This document shows positions 15,440 through 23,948 of a stretch of DNA of 59,950 bases, in pieces. The notes beneath the pieces are model-generated. The model saw nothing but the letters and a program-made list of their open reading frames with translations. It had not been told where the DNA came from and did no database searches. The translations under genes were made by a program, and so were the position numbers. How positions within the stretch are numbered: the stretch's first letter is position 1; the number at the start of each line of letters is the position of its first letter. Source of the DNA: Sphaerospermopsis kisseleviana NIES-73 (GTDB taxonomy: Bacteria; Cyanobacteriota; Cyanobacteriia; Cyanobacteriales; Nostocaceae); NCBI RefSeq assembly GCF_002368075.1, contig NZ_AP018314.1:760318-820267 (forward strand), read 5' to 3'.

Positions 15440-17938
15440 ATGACTCCAATGGAACAATGGCAATTTCTGATACAGAAGCAGGGCGATCGCAATTGGCAAC
15501 CCCTGGAATCGCCAAATTTAAGAATTTTCGCAGGTAAGTACAGAGTTTTGGCTCGTTCTCACCTTGCTAATACAAATGTAGAAGTGCGGGTAATTCACTC
15601 CTCAATTCAGGAAGTTCCACCCAAACGCCGCATTTTTAAGCGTTTGCGTCGTACCAATGCAGAGGGGCTGATGGCAGTAATTCCCTTTACTGACCTCAAC
15701 CCGGGAATTTGGGAATTACGTTGCTCTGCTGACTTAATGACGAATATACTGGGAAAATCCTGGCAATATAGCCTCATCCTCAAAGTTTTGCCCATAGAAT
15801 CAGAATTGAATGAGCAACCATTATTAGGTAGTGGTGATCAATTTAACGAAGAGTCCCAGGTGACACCCACTCAGGAAGATGAATTGGCAGTTGCTTCACC
15901 CAGCAACCTGGACATCAATCCTTTGTCTACAGCAACCGTAGAAGATACAATCATCAATCAGCCGGTTAGCCCAGTATTATTCAAAGGGGAAACAGCCGAA
16001 CAAATTTTACAAAGCGTTCTCGATTTAGCTTTACCCAGTTCTGAATCTTGGGATGAAGAACAGTCAGATGAGGATATTTCACCAGTCGCATCCCCACCCT
16101 CACCCCTCCATTTATCTCTAGAACGGGATACCTATATTGCTCGTTGGGGAAAAACTTTGACAATAAATGGGTATGTGGAACTGGCAGAAATTGATAATTT
16201 GGCAAATGAAAGATTATCTACAACTAATATTAATCATTGTTTTCAACTGCAATTAATTAGTCAACTGCGATCGCCTTTAGAATCCAATATCTTAGCTCAA
16301 TTCACACAGCCTTTAACAGATCAAATCTTACCTTTTACATTTAGTAGCATTATTGAAATTCCTAAAAACTGTGAATCTAAGTTGATTTTGTCCAATATTA
16401 ATTTATATGGCACACTGACTAAAGCCGGCGAAGTCATACTGTTAGCCAGCCATACTTTTATAATTACAGCAGATGTCACAGAATTACTGACCGTTACCTC
16501 AGCAAAATCTAGAGAAAAATCTAGTCCACCAGACTTGTTACCTGATGATAACTTACCACCAACTGAGGATGTAGCAACCAAACCAGAACCACCTCATCGT
16601 GTAAGTTTAGAACTATTCAATATCGTCAAAACTCCAAAATTAGCACAGTTTCATATTTTAAAACCAGCAGCTAACAAACCTCTACCCCCAAGAATAAAAC
16701 CAGTCATTGTTTTCGATGGAAGTTCACCCACACTGCCAAAATTACCCCGGATTCACAAAAATGCGATCGCTGGCAATTCTGCCAATGCAGACTCCAGCTT
16801 ATCAGCAGGAACTGTCAATAATGCTAGTCAGATACCACCCATAAATCTGGACAAACTGGTGATCAAACAGGTCACAACTTCTTTCCCATACTTGAAACGT
16901 TTAAAACCTGCAACAGAACCAAATTCAAAAACCAAAAACAATCTGCCAAAATTGATGGAAATTCAATTATCAAAGCCAGAAAATACACCAGAATTACTAC
17001 CCAGCAAGGAACATGAAGAAACTTCTGCTGTGGAATTGATAGACAATGAATTGATAGAAAATACAATTCCTCAAGTTCCTATTCTCGATATCGAGGAATT
17101 AAACACATCAGAAATCATACCAGAAACATCTCCTCTGATTCAAAAATGGATCAAGAGTCAAGGGTACTTATTAGATGAAGGTATCGAGTTGGTATATCAA
17201 GAGGATAATACCAATGATGAAGTTGATACTCAAGACGCTAATAATACTGATGATATCAGTGAATCAACGGACGAGCCTCCTGTAATTCTGAATGATGAAA
17301 ATCCTGCTGTTCCACCCGCTTTTACAGATGAATTACTTCTCAATTTAAATTTAGATGCAGAAATAGAAATGGAAGAAGTTATAGATTTGCCAGAACACAT
17401 GATTCTAGGCACAAGTGAACCAACCCCCGAACCAGAATCATCTCCCAACATATCTCAATTGTTGTCTCAAGAAATAGTTCTAGATGATACATATATGACC
17501 TTGAGCAATGAAGACAGCAATCAACCATCTGAACCACAGGAACAACTGCTGGATGTATCTCCTCCGGTACTAACATCTTTACCCACACCCCAACTGTTTT
17601 TACCCAATGGTGAATTACTTGCTGGCTCATCTATAAAAGTGCGCTTAGAACTGTCCCAAGCATCATCGACGGTTGTATTAAAGTTATGGGTGGAAGATTA
17701 CCAAACTCGTGGGTTGCTAGACGGACCGCATCTGATCCAAGATTTGCGGCCTACCCCTTGGGGAAATTGGGAAGCGATCACTCAATTAATTGTACCTTTA
17801 GGTTGTCTAGAAGTGTTAGTAGGGGCGATCGCTCTCGATACGAATACCCAACAGGAAAGCCACAAAGTTACAATAGTTAAAACTGTCATACCTCCTAACT
17901 TACCGACAATAGAACTCGACGAGGTACTGGGAATGTAA
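15440..17938 (+). CDS. Large uncharacterised cyanobacterial protein
   Basis: The 832 residues have no recognised enzyme motif. The N-terminal 130 residues form a conserved beta-rich domain (M-E-Q-W-Q-F-L-I-Q-K-Q-G-D-R-N-W near the start). The middle (about 135-690) is acidic, rich in Pro, Ser, Glu and Asn, and looks disordered with a few folded patches. The last ~100 residues (P-T-P-Q-L-F-L-P-N-G-E-L-L-A-G onward) form another beta domain repeated in type at about 230-350. No signal peptide or membrane helix is present. The ATG at 15440 is preferred to an upstream TTG at 15434. It may be a scaffold or surface-related protein, but this is a guess. Confidence 0.6.
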   Translation: MTPMEQWQFLIQKQGDRNWQPLESPNLRIFAGKYRVLARSHLANTNVEVRVIHSSIQEVPPKRRIFKRLRRTNAEGLMAVIPFTDLNPGIWELRCSADLMTNILGKSWQYSLILKVLPIESELNEQPLLGSGDQFNEESQVTPTQEDELAVASPSNLDINPLSTATVEDTIINQPVSPVLFKGETAEQILQSVLDLALPSSESWDEEQSDEDISPVASPPSPLHLSLERDTYIARWGKTLTINGYVELAEIDNLANERLSTTNINHCFQLQLISQLRSPLESNILAQFTQPLTDQILPFTFSSIIEIPKNCESKLILSNINLYGTLTKAGEVILLASHTFIITADVTELLTVTSAKSREKSSPPDLLPDDNLPPTEDVATKPEPPHRVSLELFNIVKTPKLAQFHILKPAANKPLPPRIKPVIVFDGSSPTLPKLPRIHKNAIAGNSANADSSLSAGTVNNASQIPPINLDKLVIKQVTTSFPYLKRLKPATEPNSKTKNNLPKLMEIQLSKPENTPELLPSKEHEETSAVELIDNELIENTIPQVPILDIEELNTSEIIPETSPLIQKWIKSQGYLLDEGIELVYQEDNTNDEVDTQDANNTDDISESTDEPPVILNDENPAVPPAFTDELLLNLNLDAEIEMEEVIDLPEHMILGTSEPTPEPESSPNISQLLSQEIVLDDTYMTLSNEDSNQPSEPQEQLLDVSPPVLTSLPTPQLFLPNGELLAGSSIKVRLELSQASSTVVLKLWVEDYQTRGLLDGPHLIQDLRPTPWGNWEAITQLIVPLGCLEVLVGAIALDTNTQQESHKVTIVKTVIPPNLPTIELDEVLGM

Positions 17939-18035
17939 ACGGTTTTGTTAAAAATCTTGAGAATTTCCAAAAAGAGGCGGAATTTTGCAGTAAGCTCCTA
18001 AGTGAATTGTAGTGTGACTTCCAAGGACTCTTACT

Positions 18036-18176
18036 ATGTCAACTTCATTTTTGCCTTCAATTCTGGCTTATTCTTCATTTTTGCCTTCCATTTTCGTTCC
18101 TTTGACTGGTTTGGTTTTCCCAGCAGTCGCTTTCGCGTTTATGTTTTTATATATTGAACGCGAAGATATTGCTTAA
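18036..18176 (+). CDS. psaI: Photosystem I subunit VIII, PsaI
   Basis: This is a 46-residue single-span thylakoid membrane protein. The sequence begins [20 protein letters not shown] and ends in the family hallmark [10 protein letters not shown], with the conserved V-P-L-T-G-L-V-F-P membrane segment. Its length and N-terminal doubling of S-F-L-P-S-I match the Anabaena form; other cyanobacteria have 38-40 residues. PsaI helps hold PsaL and the trimer or tetramer interface of photosystem I. It is monocistronic here, with psaL not adjacent in this window. A stem-forming sequence follows at 18188-18244. Confidence 0.93.
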   Translation: MSTSFLPSILAYSSFLPSIFVPLTGLVFPAVAFAFMFLYIEREDIA

Positions 18177-18187
18177 TTTTTAAGTCA

Positions 18188-18244
18188 TAGGTTATGGGTA
18201 ATCGGTAATTAACTGCTGTGTTTTTTACCAATTACCCGTACCTA
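18188..18244 (+). terminator. Probable terminator or hairpin repeat after psaI
   Basis: The segments GGGTAATCGGTAATT and ACCAATTACCC pair in an imperfect long stem with TTTTTT in the loop side. It lies 12 bp after the psaI stop and is related to the STRR-like GGTAATT words elsewhere. Confidence 0.4.
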
Positions 18245-18364
18245 TAGGCAGCCGATTTAATTTAATGACTAATTGATAAAAGTGATAAAAGTGATAAATA
18301 TGTATAAACAACGCGGTTTTAAGTGTGCATATTCCCAGGGTAATAATAGCAATGCCTATTTTTT

Positions 18365-18997
18365 ATGTCTAATCAAGTTTGGTTGTCACAATTACAGAAA
18401 CATCGAGCGATCGCAGTTATTCGCGCCCCGAAAATGGACTGGGGTGAAAAAATGGCTTTAGCGGTAGCATCTGGGGGAATGCAGTTAATAGAAATTACCT
18501 GGAATAGCGATCGCCCTGGGGAATTAATTTCTCAATTACGTAGTCAATTACCTGATTGTATAATTGGTACTGGTACACTGTTTAATGTGCAACAATTACA
18601 AGATGCGATCGCTGCTGGGGCGCAGTTTCTCTTCACTCCCCATACTGACCCAGAAATGATCAAAGTTGCAGTATCTCAAGATGTTCCTATTATTCCTGGC
18701 GCACTTACACCTACAGAAATTGTTACCGCCTGGACTCAGGGCGCAAGTTGTGTCAAAGTATTTCCTGTACAATCAGTGGGAGGTGCAAGTTATATCCACA
18801 GTTTACAAGCACCTCTTGGTCATATTCCCTTAATTCCTACCGGTGGTGTGACTTTAGAAAATGCTCAAGATTTTTTACAAGTTGGGGCGGTGGCCGTGGG
18901 TTTAAGTGGGGAATTATTCCCGAAAAATTGGGTTTTAGAAGGGAATTGGCACAAAATCACCGACCAAGCCAAAAATCTTACACAGAGGTTAAATTAG
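18365..18997 (+). CDS. eda: 2-dehydro-3-deoxy-phosphogluconate (KDPG) aldolase
   Basis: This 210-residue class I aldolase splits KDPG to pyruvate and glyceraldehyde 3-phosphate in the Entner-Doudoroff route, and many members also act on 4-hydroxy-2-oxoglutarate. Visible catalytic residues are E43 (Q-L-I-E-I-T-W) and the Schiff-base lysine K131 in C-V-K-V-F-P-V. The G-T-G-T-L, F-T-P-H and P-T-G-G-V phosphate-binding segments are also present. The length is normal. No edd-like dehydratase lies nearby. The gene is monocistronic, with two HIP1 sites in the coding sequence. Confidence 0.9.
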   Translation: MSNQVWLSQLQKHRAIAVIRAPKMDWGEKMALAVASGGMQLIEITWNSDRPGELISQLRSQLPDCIIGTGTLFNVQQLQDAIAAGAQFLFTPHTDPEMIKVAVSQDVPIIPGALTPTEIVTAWTQGASCVKVFPVQSVGGASYIHSLQAPLGHIPLIPTGGVTLENAQDFLQVGAVAVGLSGELFPKNWVLEGNWHKITDQAKNLTQRLN

Positions 18998-19378
18998 TTC
19001 CTGACCCCTCACAGATAACTTTTTCAGCAAACCCTAACTAGGGGTTGCTGAGAAAGTCTTTCCGTGAGGGCATAGGAGTCAGGAGTCAGGAGTCAGGAGG
19101 AGATTTGAAAATTTCTTTGCCATCTCTTGAAATCCCCAAAAATGCACACTTTTTCCGGTATACCCTTCAAAACCCTTGCACTAATTTCTGTGTTTATCAG
19201 CCTCTAACCTTTGATATATCAAGGTTTTAGGTTTATTCAGCAAACCCTAACTAAAAAAATAACTATTTGTTGATTTATTCAGTGATCAATTATCAGTTTT
19301 CAGTTGTCAGTTTTCAGTTTCAAGCTTTGATGCACGAAGAATAAATGAGGGGTTAGTTATTCCCCAACCCCAGCTTAA
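18998..19378. other. Intergenic region with MITE-like repeat and STRR
   Basis: The gap contains a 40-bp palindrome (19018-19057), a GGAGTCA heptamer run (19074-19098), and a second exact copy of TTCAGCAAACCCTAACTA at 19236-19253. A degenerate TCAGTTT repeat follows at 19289-19320. No gene is supported; a short open frame at 19045-19230 lies entirely inside repeats. Confidence 0.6.
19018..19253. repeat. MITE-like segment bordered by TTCAGCAAACCCTAACTA
   Basis: The 18-mer is present at 19023-19040 and 19236-19253 in the same orientation. The left copy is also half of an inverted repeat (ACTTTTTCAGCAAACCC ... GGGGTTGCTGAGAAAGT, 19018-19057). The outward half at 19041-19057 and the right copy thus face each other as imperfect terminal inverted repeats around about 200 bp, as in a non-autonomous element. 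The family was not identified. Confidence 0.45.
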
Positions 19379-20395
19379 CTACCTTCGATATTCATCCCCA
19401 CAGTCACCAATTAACTGATATAAATCCCGTGACTGCTGCGAAACTGCATCAATTTTTTTCACATCCTCAGCATCCAAACTAAACCCAAACACCCGCGCAT
19501 TATCGGCAATATGTTCTGCAATTCCTAACCTAGCACCAACAATTACACCGCCTACTGCGGGCTGATTTAAAATGTAATTCACAGCCACATTAGCAATACT
19601 CACTTGATGTTTATCGGCAATTTGTTTCAGGGTGGAAAGCAATTCTTGAAATAATCTCCAACCACCCCAAGCATCAATCATATTTTTGTATTTCTTCAAG
19701 CTGGTTGTATTCAAATCAAAACCCCGTGGTTCTGGTTGATTTAAATATTTTTCTGATAACAAACCACCGCACACACTACCATAGGTAAACAATTTTATAT
19801 CATGTTCTTGACAGAATTTAGCCATATTTACCTGTGGTCTTCTGTCAACCAAAGAATACTGCACCTGGTTAGAAAAAATCTTAATTCCAGCTTCCGTGAT
19901 AATTTGCAAATGTTCCGTATCAAAATTAGTCAAAGCTAAATGCTTAATTTTGCCCTCTGTTTGCAATTCTGCCATATATTTGAGAGCATCTAAATAATTA
20001 GAGTCTCGATATTCCCACCAGTGAAACTGCATCAAATCTAATGATTTAACATCCATTCTACGCAGAGAAATATTAATATTTTCCTCTACTATTTGTTTCG
20101 TCATCTTTCCCGGACGCGGAACCCATTTTGTAAAAGCTTGAATATTATTAACCGCTTCTTCTCCACGAGTTGCTATTAACTGACGACGAAATTCACCAAT
20201 AAAATCTTCTGCTGGTCCATAATGATCTGCTAAGTCCCAAGTCGTAAACCCAGCATCCACATATTGAAACATTGACTCAATAGCAGCTTTCTGGTTAATG
20301 CGTCCATGTCCTCCAGAAACTTGCCACATTCCATTTAAAATTCGGCAAATCTTTAAATCAGGGGTAAATTGTAAATAACTTGCTTCAGGTAACAT
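19379..20395 (-). CDS. Aldo/keto reductase
   Basis: This 338-residue TIM-barrel oxidoreductase of the AKR superfamily uses NAD(P)H. Tetrad-like residues are visible: D-L-A-D-H-Y-G (Asp and Tyr), F-T-K-W-V-P-R (Lys) and Q-F-H-W-W-E-Y (His). The cofactor-binding end reads G-G-V-I-V-G-A-R-L-G. The start at 20395 (MLPEASYL) is chosen because the longer frame to 20458 would overlap the cytochrome gene. It is the third gene of an apparent unit with orf74 and the c6-type cytochrome (17-bp gap). The substrate is unknown. Confidence 0.85.
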   Translation of the reverse strand: MLPEASYLQFTPDLKICRILNGMWQVSGGHGRINQKAAIESMFQYVDAGFTTWDLADHYGPAEDFIGEFRRQLIATRGEEAVNNIQAFTKWVPRPGKMTKQIVEENINISLRRMDVKSLDLMQFHWWEYRDSNYLDALKYMAELQTEGKIKHLALTNFDTEHLQIITEAGIKIFSNQVQYSLVDRRPQVNMAKFCQEHDIKLFTYGSVCGGLLSEKYLNQPEPRGFDLNTTSLKKYKNMIDAWGGWRLFQELLSTLKQIADKHQVSIANVAVNYILNQPAVGGVIVGARLGIAEHIADNARVFGFSLDAEDVKKIDAVSQQSRDLYQLIGDCGDEYRR

Positions 20396-20411
20396 GATAT
20401 TTTTGATCTGA

Positions 20412-20747
20412 TTATTTCCAGTTGTTTTCTGCTTGTTCCAAAACATAAGCCGCGACATTTTTGATTTCTTCCGTTGTCAACTTTTCTTTATAGGCTGACA
20501 TATTACTTTTACCATTAGTGACGATATTTGTAATTGCCTCTAAAGAATCCATACCATATCTTTTCAAAGCATTCTTTTTTAAGTTCTTGCCTCTTCTAAT
20601 AATATTACCACCATTGATATGACATCCAACACAATGAACGCTAAAAACTTCCGCCCCATTTTGGGTATCTAAAGCGTTAGCTGGTAAGGAAAAATTGATT
20701 ATCCACAAACAGAAAGTGAATAATAACAAAGGTATGAGTTTTTTCAT
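20412..20747 (-). CDS. petJ: Cytochrome c6-type c-type cytochrome
   Basis: This 111-residue secreted cytochrome has an N-terminal signal peptide (hydrophobic 4-22, cleavage after A-N-A near 25). The haem motif C39-V-G-C42-H43 is followed by the typical G-G-N-I-I-R-R-G-K-N-L segment. The axial Met is probably M83 (S-N-M-S-A-Y-K), and the C-terminal V-A-A-Y-V-L-E-Q-A helix is present. This matches cytochrome c6 (c553), the lumenal carrier between cytochrome b6f and photosystem I, although c6-like paralogues exist in Nostocales. It starts 2 bp after orf74 and precedes the aldo/keto reductase. Confidence 0.85.
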   Translation of the reverse strand: MKKLIPLLLFTFCLWIINFSLPANALDTQNGAEVFSVHCVGCHINGGNIIRRGKNLKKNALKRYGMDSLEAITNIVTNGKSNMSAYKEKLTTEEIKNVAAYVLEQAENNWK

Positions 20748-20749
20748 GG

Positions 20750-20974
20750 TTATAATGATTCAAAATCAGATGTAAACCCTGGAAAATTAGCGCACTTTTC
20801 TTGAAATTCCTCCGCATCACTGACATCTTCAATTTTATAAGCCATGATGCGAGTACCATCGGGCAGTTTTTTAGAAGATATCACTTCACCTCGATAATTT
20901 TGTGCCATTGTTTTAAACTCAGCACCATGAATTTTCCAAGCATCTCCCGAACAAGTGATATTTACACGCCACAT
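20750..20974 (-). CDS. Conserved hypothetical protein, first gene of the cytochrome unit
   Basis: This 74-residue soluble protein reads MWRVNITCSGDAWKIHGAEF and ends F-P-G-F-T-S-D-F-E-S-L. It has mixed alpha/beta character with two cysteines (residues 8 and 62) but no CxxC. No family was recognised. It is separated by 2 bp from the cytochrome c6 gene, so the two are surely co-transcribed. A hairpin repeat (21008-21037) lies in its upstream region. Confidence 0.6.
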   Translation of the reverse strand: MWRVNITCSGDAWKIHGAEFKTMAQNYRGEVISSKKLPDGTRIMAYKIEDVSDAEEFQEKCANFPGFTSDFESL

Positions 20975-21007
20975 AGTTAATTATTTATTTCTCATCATCA
21001 GGATATA

Positions 21008-21037
21008 GATCCCCGACTTCTCAAAGAAGTCGGAGAT
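21008..21037. repeat. Dispersed hairpin GATCCCCGACTTC...GAAGTCGGAGATC
   Basis: A 13-bp stem with a 5-nt loop lies in the divergent gap between orf74 and the 21181 gene. Half-copies (AAGTCGGGGATCTTA) appear at about 58071 and 8347, showing it is a dispersed element. Confidence 0.65.
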
Positions 21038-21180
21038 CTGATTATTTATCATCTCATAATTGGTGACTTTGCACAAATCTAACTTTTGATTTGCTGTTTT
21101 CTATCTCCAGGAGGTGTGTAGACAAAAAAATCATGAGTCATAATGACTATGTAGCATTATGATTATTATCAGGATTAACA

Positions 21181-21975
21181 ATGACTAACAACATTAAAGA
21201 AAAAATCCAAGCAGATTTACAAGAAGCCAAAGCCACGGGACAATTAAGAACAGAAAACATTAGAGAAATTGTTAAAACCGCAGTTTCTCAAGTTTCTGCT
21301 GAAGTCAAAGAAGGTTCTAGTGAGTTACGCACTTTAGTTAAAGATGCTGTTTCTACAGTAATTGAAAATCTCCAAGATAAAGGTAGCGAAATCAAAGAAG
21401 AAGTCACAGCTTCTATTGAAGGTGCTTTAGAAGGGGTGAATAGCAAAAGACATGAAGCTATTGTCAAAACCCAAACCGAACTCAAACAAATTCAAGCGAA
21501 ATTAGATCAAGAAGAAGAACAACTGCAACAAGAAGTTGAGGGAATGTTAGCAGAAATTCAGGATACAAGTCAAGAAAAATCGGATAGTATTAAAAATGCG
21601 ATCGCCTCAGCAATTCATACTATCCAAAATAGTGAAGAAGTCGCTTTATTAAAGAAACGCTACGCCCAATTACAAGCACAATTAGCCATTATTCGTGCTA
21701 ATTTAGCCGCACGTTATGGCGGACGTTCTGTAGAAGTTAAAGAATATTTAGACGATGCCAAAACCTGGTATAATCAAGCTCGTCCCCAAGCGGAAAATCT
21801 GGCTACACAAGTAGGAGAAAAACACTCTCAGTTAGAAAACAAACTCGGTGAAGCAGGTGCATCCATAGCGAAAAAAGAACGTCAATTAAAACAAAATTTG
21901 AGAGAGTTATTATTAGCAGCGGCTGATTTATTCAAAGATAAAGACTCTCATCAACCAGAAGCTAATGTCAAATAA
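21181..21975 (+). CDS. Helical coiled-coil protein of unknown function
   Basis: This 264-residue, highly charged, almost entirely helical protein has heptad-like repeats of Glu/Lys/Gln. The N-terminal half resembles amphipathic apolipoprotein or LEA/phasin-like helices (repeated V-x-x-A-V-S-x-V, E-I-K-E-E-V). A central segment (Y-A-Q-L-Q-A-Q-L-A-I-I-R-A-N-L-A) is followed by a Y-L-D-D-A-K-T-W-Y-N-Q-A segment. It has no signal peptide or membrane helix. It may coat membranes or storage granules, but this is speculative. A strong terminator follows. Confidence 0.6.
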   Translation: MTNNIKEKIQADLQEAKATGQLRTENIREIVKTAVSQVSAEVKEGSSELRTLVKDAVSTVIENLQDKGSEIKEEVTASIEGALEGVNSKRHEAIVKTQTELKQIQAKLDQEEEQLQQEVEGMLAEIQDTSQEKSDSIKNAIASAIHTIQNSEEVALLKKRYAQLQAQLAIIRANLAARYGGRSVEVKEYLDDAKTWYNQARPQAENLATQVGEKHSQLENKLGEAGASIAKKERQLKQNLRELLLAAADLFKDKDSHQPEANVK

Positions 21976-21980
21976 AGTTG

Positions 21981-22024
21981 GTTCGTAGTAAGCGATTCAT
22001 CGCTGACTACGAACTTTTATTTTC
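21981..22024 (+). terminator. Terminator shared by convergent genes
   Basis: A long stem GTTCGTAGT-AGCGAT / ATCGCT-ACTACGAAC (21981-22014) is followed by TTTTATTTT. It ends the 21181 gene. The last codons and TAG stop of the convergent glycosyltransferase gene (22007) lie inside the hairpin. Confidence 0.8.
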
Positions 22025-23659
22025 AACTGGTAAAACTTGAATTAATTGATAATTTTTAATACTACCAACAACACGATAATTCTTAACTAAATCATCAGAA
22101 TTAGGCGGATAAATCCAAGCATAACTCAAAGCTGGTAATTGAGAAATTGACTGTACTTTTTGACCATGAATAGGAGTATAAAAATTAATCAAAACAGAAT
22201 ATTTATCATCGGATTTGACAAAAGCTACCGGATAATTTTGGAGAATTGACGCAATATATTCTTGCTGAAAAAACATTCTAAATTCAGGGTTTAAGTCTCC
22301 TAATAAACCTAAACTCCCAGCCGTAGCGATAGATAACCAACAGGCAATTAACCAACCACCCATCCAGTAACGATAAGTGAGAAATTTCTGATAAAAATGA
22401 TAGCGTCCAATCCAAACACAAGGTACAATTAAACAACCTAAACCAGAAATTAACGCCAGAATTGCATACTTTTGAATATCAAGAATCCCTGCAACCAAAG
22501 CCACTACACCAGCTAAAATAAAGATAATACCTAAAACACCAAATACATAACTAATATTGCGGGTAAGAGATGCTTGAACTTTACTAAAGTTACTAACTTT
22601 ACTCGATTTTCTTTGTTGGTAAATTTTTCCCAACCAGTCTAAACCCACAGCGGCAAACATAGCAATAAAAGGATAAAGACAAAGACTATAATGAGAAAAT
22701 CGAGTCAAAAATAAACTGATTTCTAAAAATAAAACAACAGGAAAACCTACTAATAATAATTGGTAGCGAGGGATAGGTTTACGAATTACTAAAGCTAAAC
22801 CTAAAAGGCTAAAAAAGAACCAAGGAAAAGATTTTAAAGGAATATTCCAGAAATAGAAAAATATATTATTTCCATGTTGTTCACGACTACCCAGTCGCAC
22901 GACAAAATCCCACAACTGGCCAAAACTATCACCACCATAACGCTGCCAGCTAAACCATAACCAAACTAAAGTAGGAATAAACCCAATTAAAAATCCTACA
23001 TATAACATCGGGTTGGTAAGATGACGATGACGGCGATTTTCTCCAATTAAATAAGGTAATAAAGCCACCATCGGCAAAAAAATCATAAAGCTTCTGAGCA
23101 AGAAACCTAAACCAAAACATAAACCAACAATCAAACCATAAATCCATCTATATTTTGGATATAATTCAGAATTTAATAAACATAAAATACCTAAACACAC
23201 TAATAGAATTGTAGGTACATCAGGTGCAGCTAAACGACAATATTGTAGCCAGAGAAATTCTACACTCAAAATAGCCGTCGATAGGTAAGCTAACTTTTTA
23301 CCCAGTAATATTTTAGCTATTTCATATATAACTAATGTGCAACAAATTCCCGCAATCATAGCAGGTATTCTGGCAGTGGTATCACTGACACCAAATAACT
23401 GATAAAAAACAGCAATTAACCAATAAAAACCAGGGGTTTTATGATGGGCATTTTCCCAAGGTGCTATCCAGTCACCAGAATCAAACATCAAACGCGCTCT
23501 TGTTGCATAAAGAGCTTCGTCATGTGCCATGAGGCTAGTTTCACCAGAAGTAAATAGCAATAAAGGTAGTAACCAAATTAACAAAAGAGCATAGTGTGAT
23601 TTTGTCAATAAACGAATTTGTAGCCAGACATCTTTCAATAAAGGTGATTTATAGAACAT
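22007..23659 (-). CDS. GT39/ArnT-like membrane glycosyltransferase
   Basis: This 550-residue integral membrane GT-C-fold glycosyltransferase of the PMT/ArnT group uses polyprenyl-phosphate sugars. The first periplasmic loop carries the catalytic-type D-E motif (M-A-H-D-E-A-L-Y-A-T-R-A-R) and H-H-K-T-P-G-F-Y-W. About 11-12 membrane helices follow, then a soluble C-terminal tail (about 470-550). The sugar and acceptor are unknown; lipid or protein glycosylation is possible. It is monocistronic. Confidence 0.85.
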   Translation of the reverse strand: MFYKSPLLKDVWLQIRLLTKSHYALLLIWLLPLLLFTSGETSLMAHDEALYATRARLMFDSGDWIAPWENAHHKTPGFYWLIAVFYQLFGVSDTTARIPAMIAGICCTLVIYEIAKILLGKKLAYLSTAILSVEFLWLQYCRLAAPDVPTILLVCLGILCLLNSELYPKYRWIYGLIVGLCFGLGFLLRSFMIFLPMVALLPYLIGENRRHRHLTNPMLYVGFLIGFIPTLVWLWFSWQRYGGDSFGQLWDFVVRLGSREQHGNNIFFYFWNIPLKSFPWFFFSLLGLALVIRKPIPRYQLLLVGFPVVLFLEISLFLTRFSHYSLCLYPFIAMFAAVGLDWLGKIYQQRKSSKVSNFSKVQASLTRNISYVFGVLGIIFILAGVVALVAGILDIQKYAILALISGLGCLIVPCVWIGRYHFYQKFLTYRYWMGGWLIACWLSIATAGSLGLLGDLNPEFRMFFQQEYIASILQNYPVAFVKSDDKYSVLINFYTPIHGQKVQSISQLPALSYAWIYPPNSDDLVKNYRVVGSIKNYQLIQVLPVENKSS

Positions 23660-23759
23660 TTAATTAATGAGAATCATCAGTTGATCTGTAGATTGTGTAA
23701 CAGTTTTGTTTTAAAATTATAGGACTTAGGCAAAATTGGACTAAAAACCTGATTATTGC

Positions 23760-23787
23760 GTAGGGGTAATTCATGAATTACCCCTAC
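23760..23787. repeat. Perfect 28-bp palindrome (GTAGGGGTAATTCA...)
   Basis: GTAGGGGTAATTCA is directly followed by its reverse complement. This hairpin repeat is common in cyanobacterial gaps and here lies between divergent genes. Confidence 0.8.
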
Positions 23788-23905
23788 TTGCGTTCTGTTC
23801 TGCGTAAGTCATGAATTAGTTTGGTTAGTATACACAATTCAAAATCAGAATACTCACCAAATTGACACAAATCAGGCAATTTTTTCTTACCCAAACTTAC
23901 CCGAC

Positions 23906-23945
23906 AAATTCTCAAACAAATTCTCAAACAAATTCTCAAACAAAT
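23906..23945. repeat. 12-bp tandem repeat ahead of the methyltransferase start
   Basis: Three-plus copies of AATTCTCAAACA precede the chosen ATG at 23949. If the upstream ATG at 23862 were used they would encode repeated Thr-Asn-Ser-Gln, which is one reason to prefer the later start. Confidence 0.85.
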
Positions 23946-23948
23946 CGT

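Noticed and set aside
19045-19230. Short plus-strand ORF between eda and the aldo/keto reductase
   Set aside because: It lies inside the repeat segment with no ribosome site or recognisable protein.
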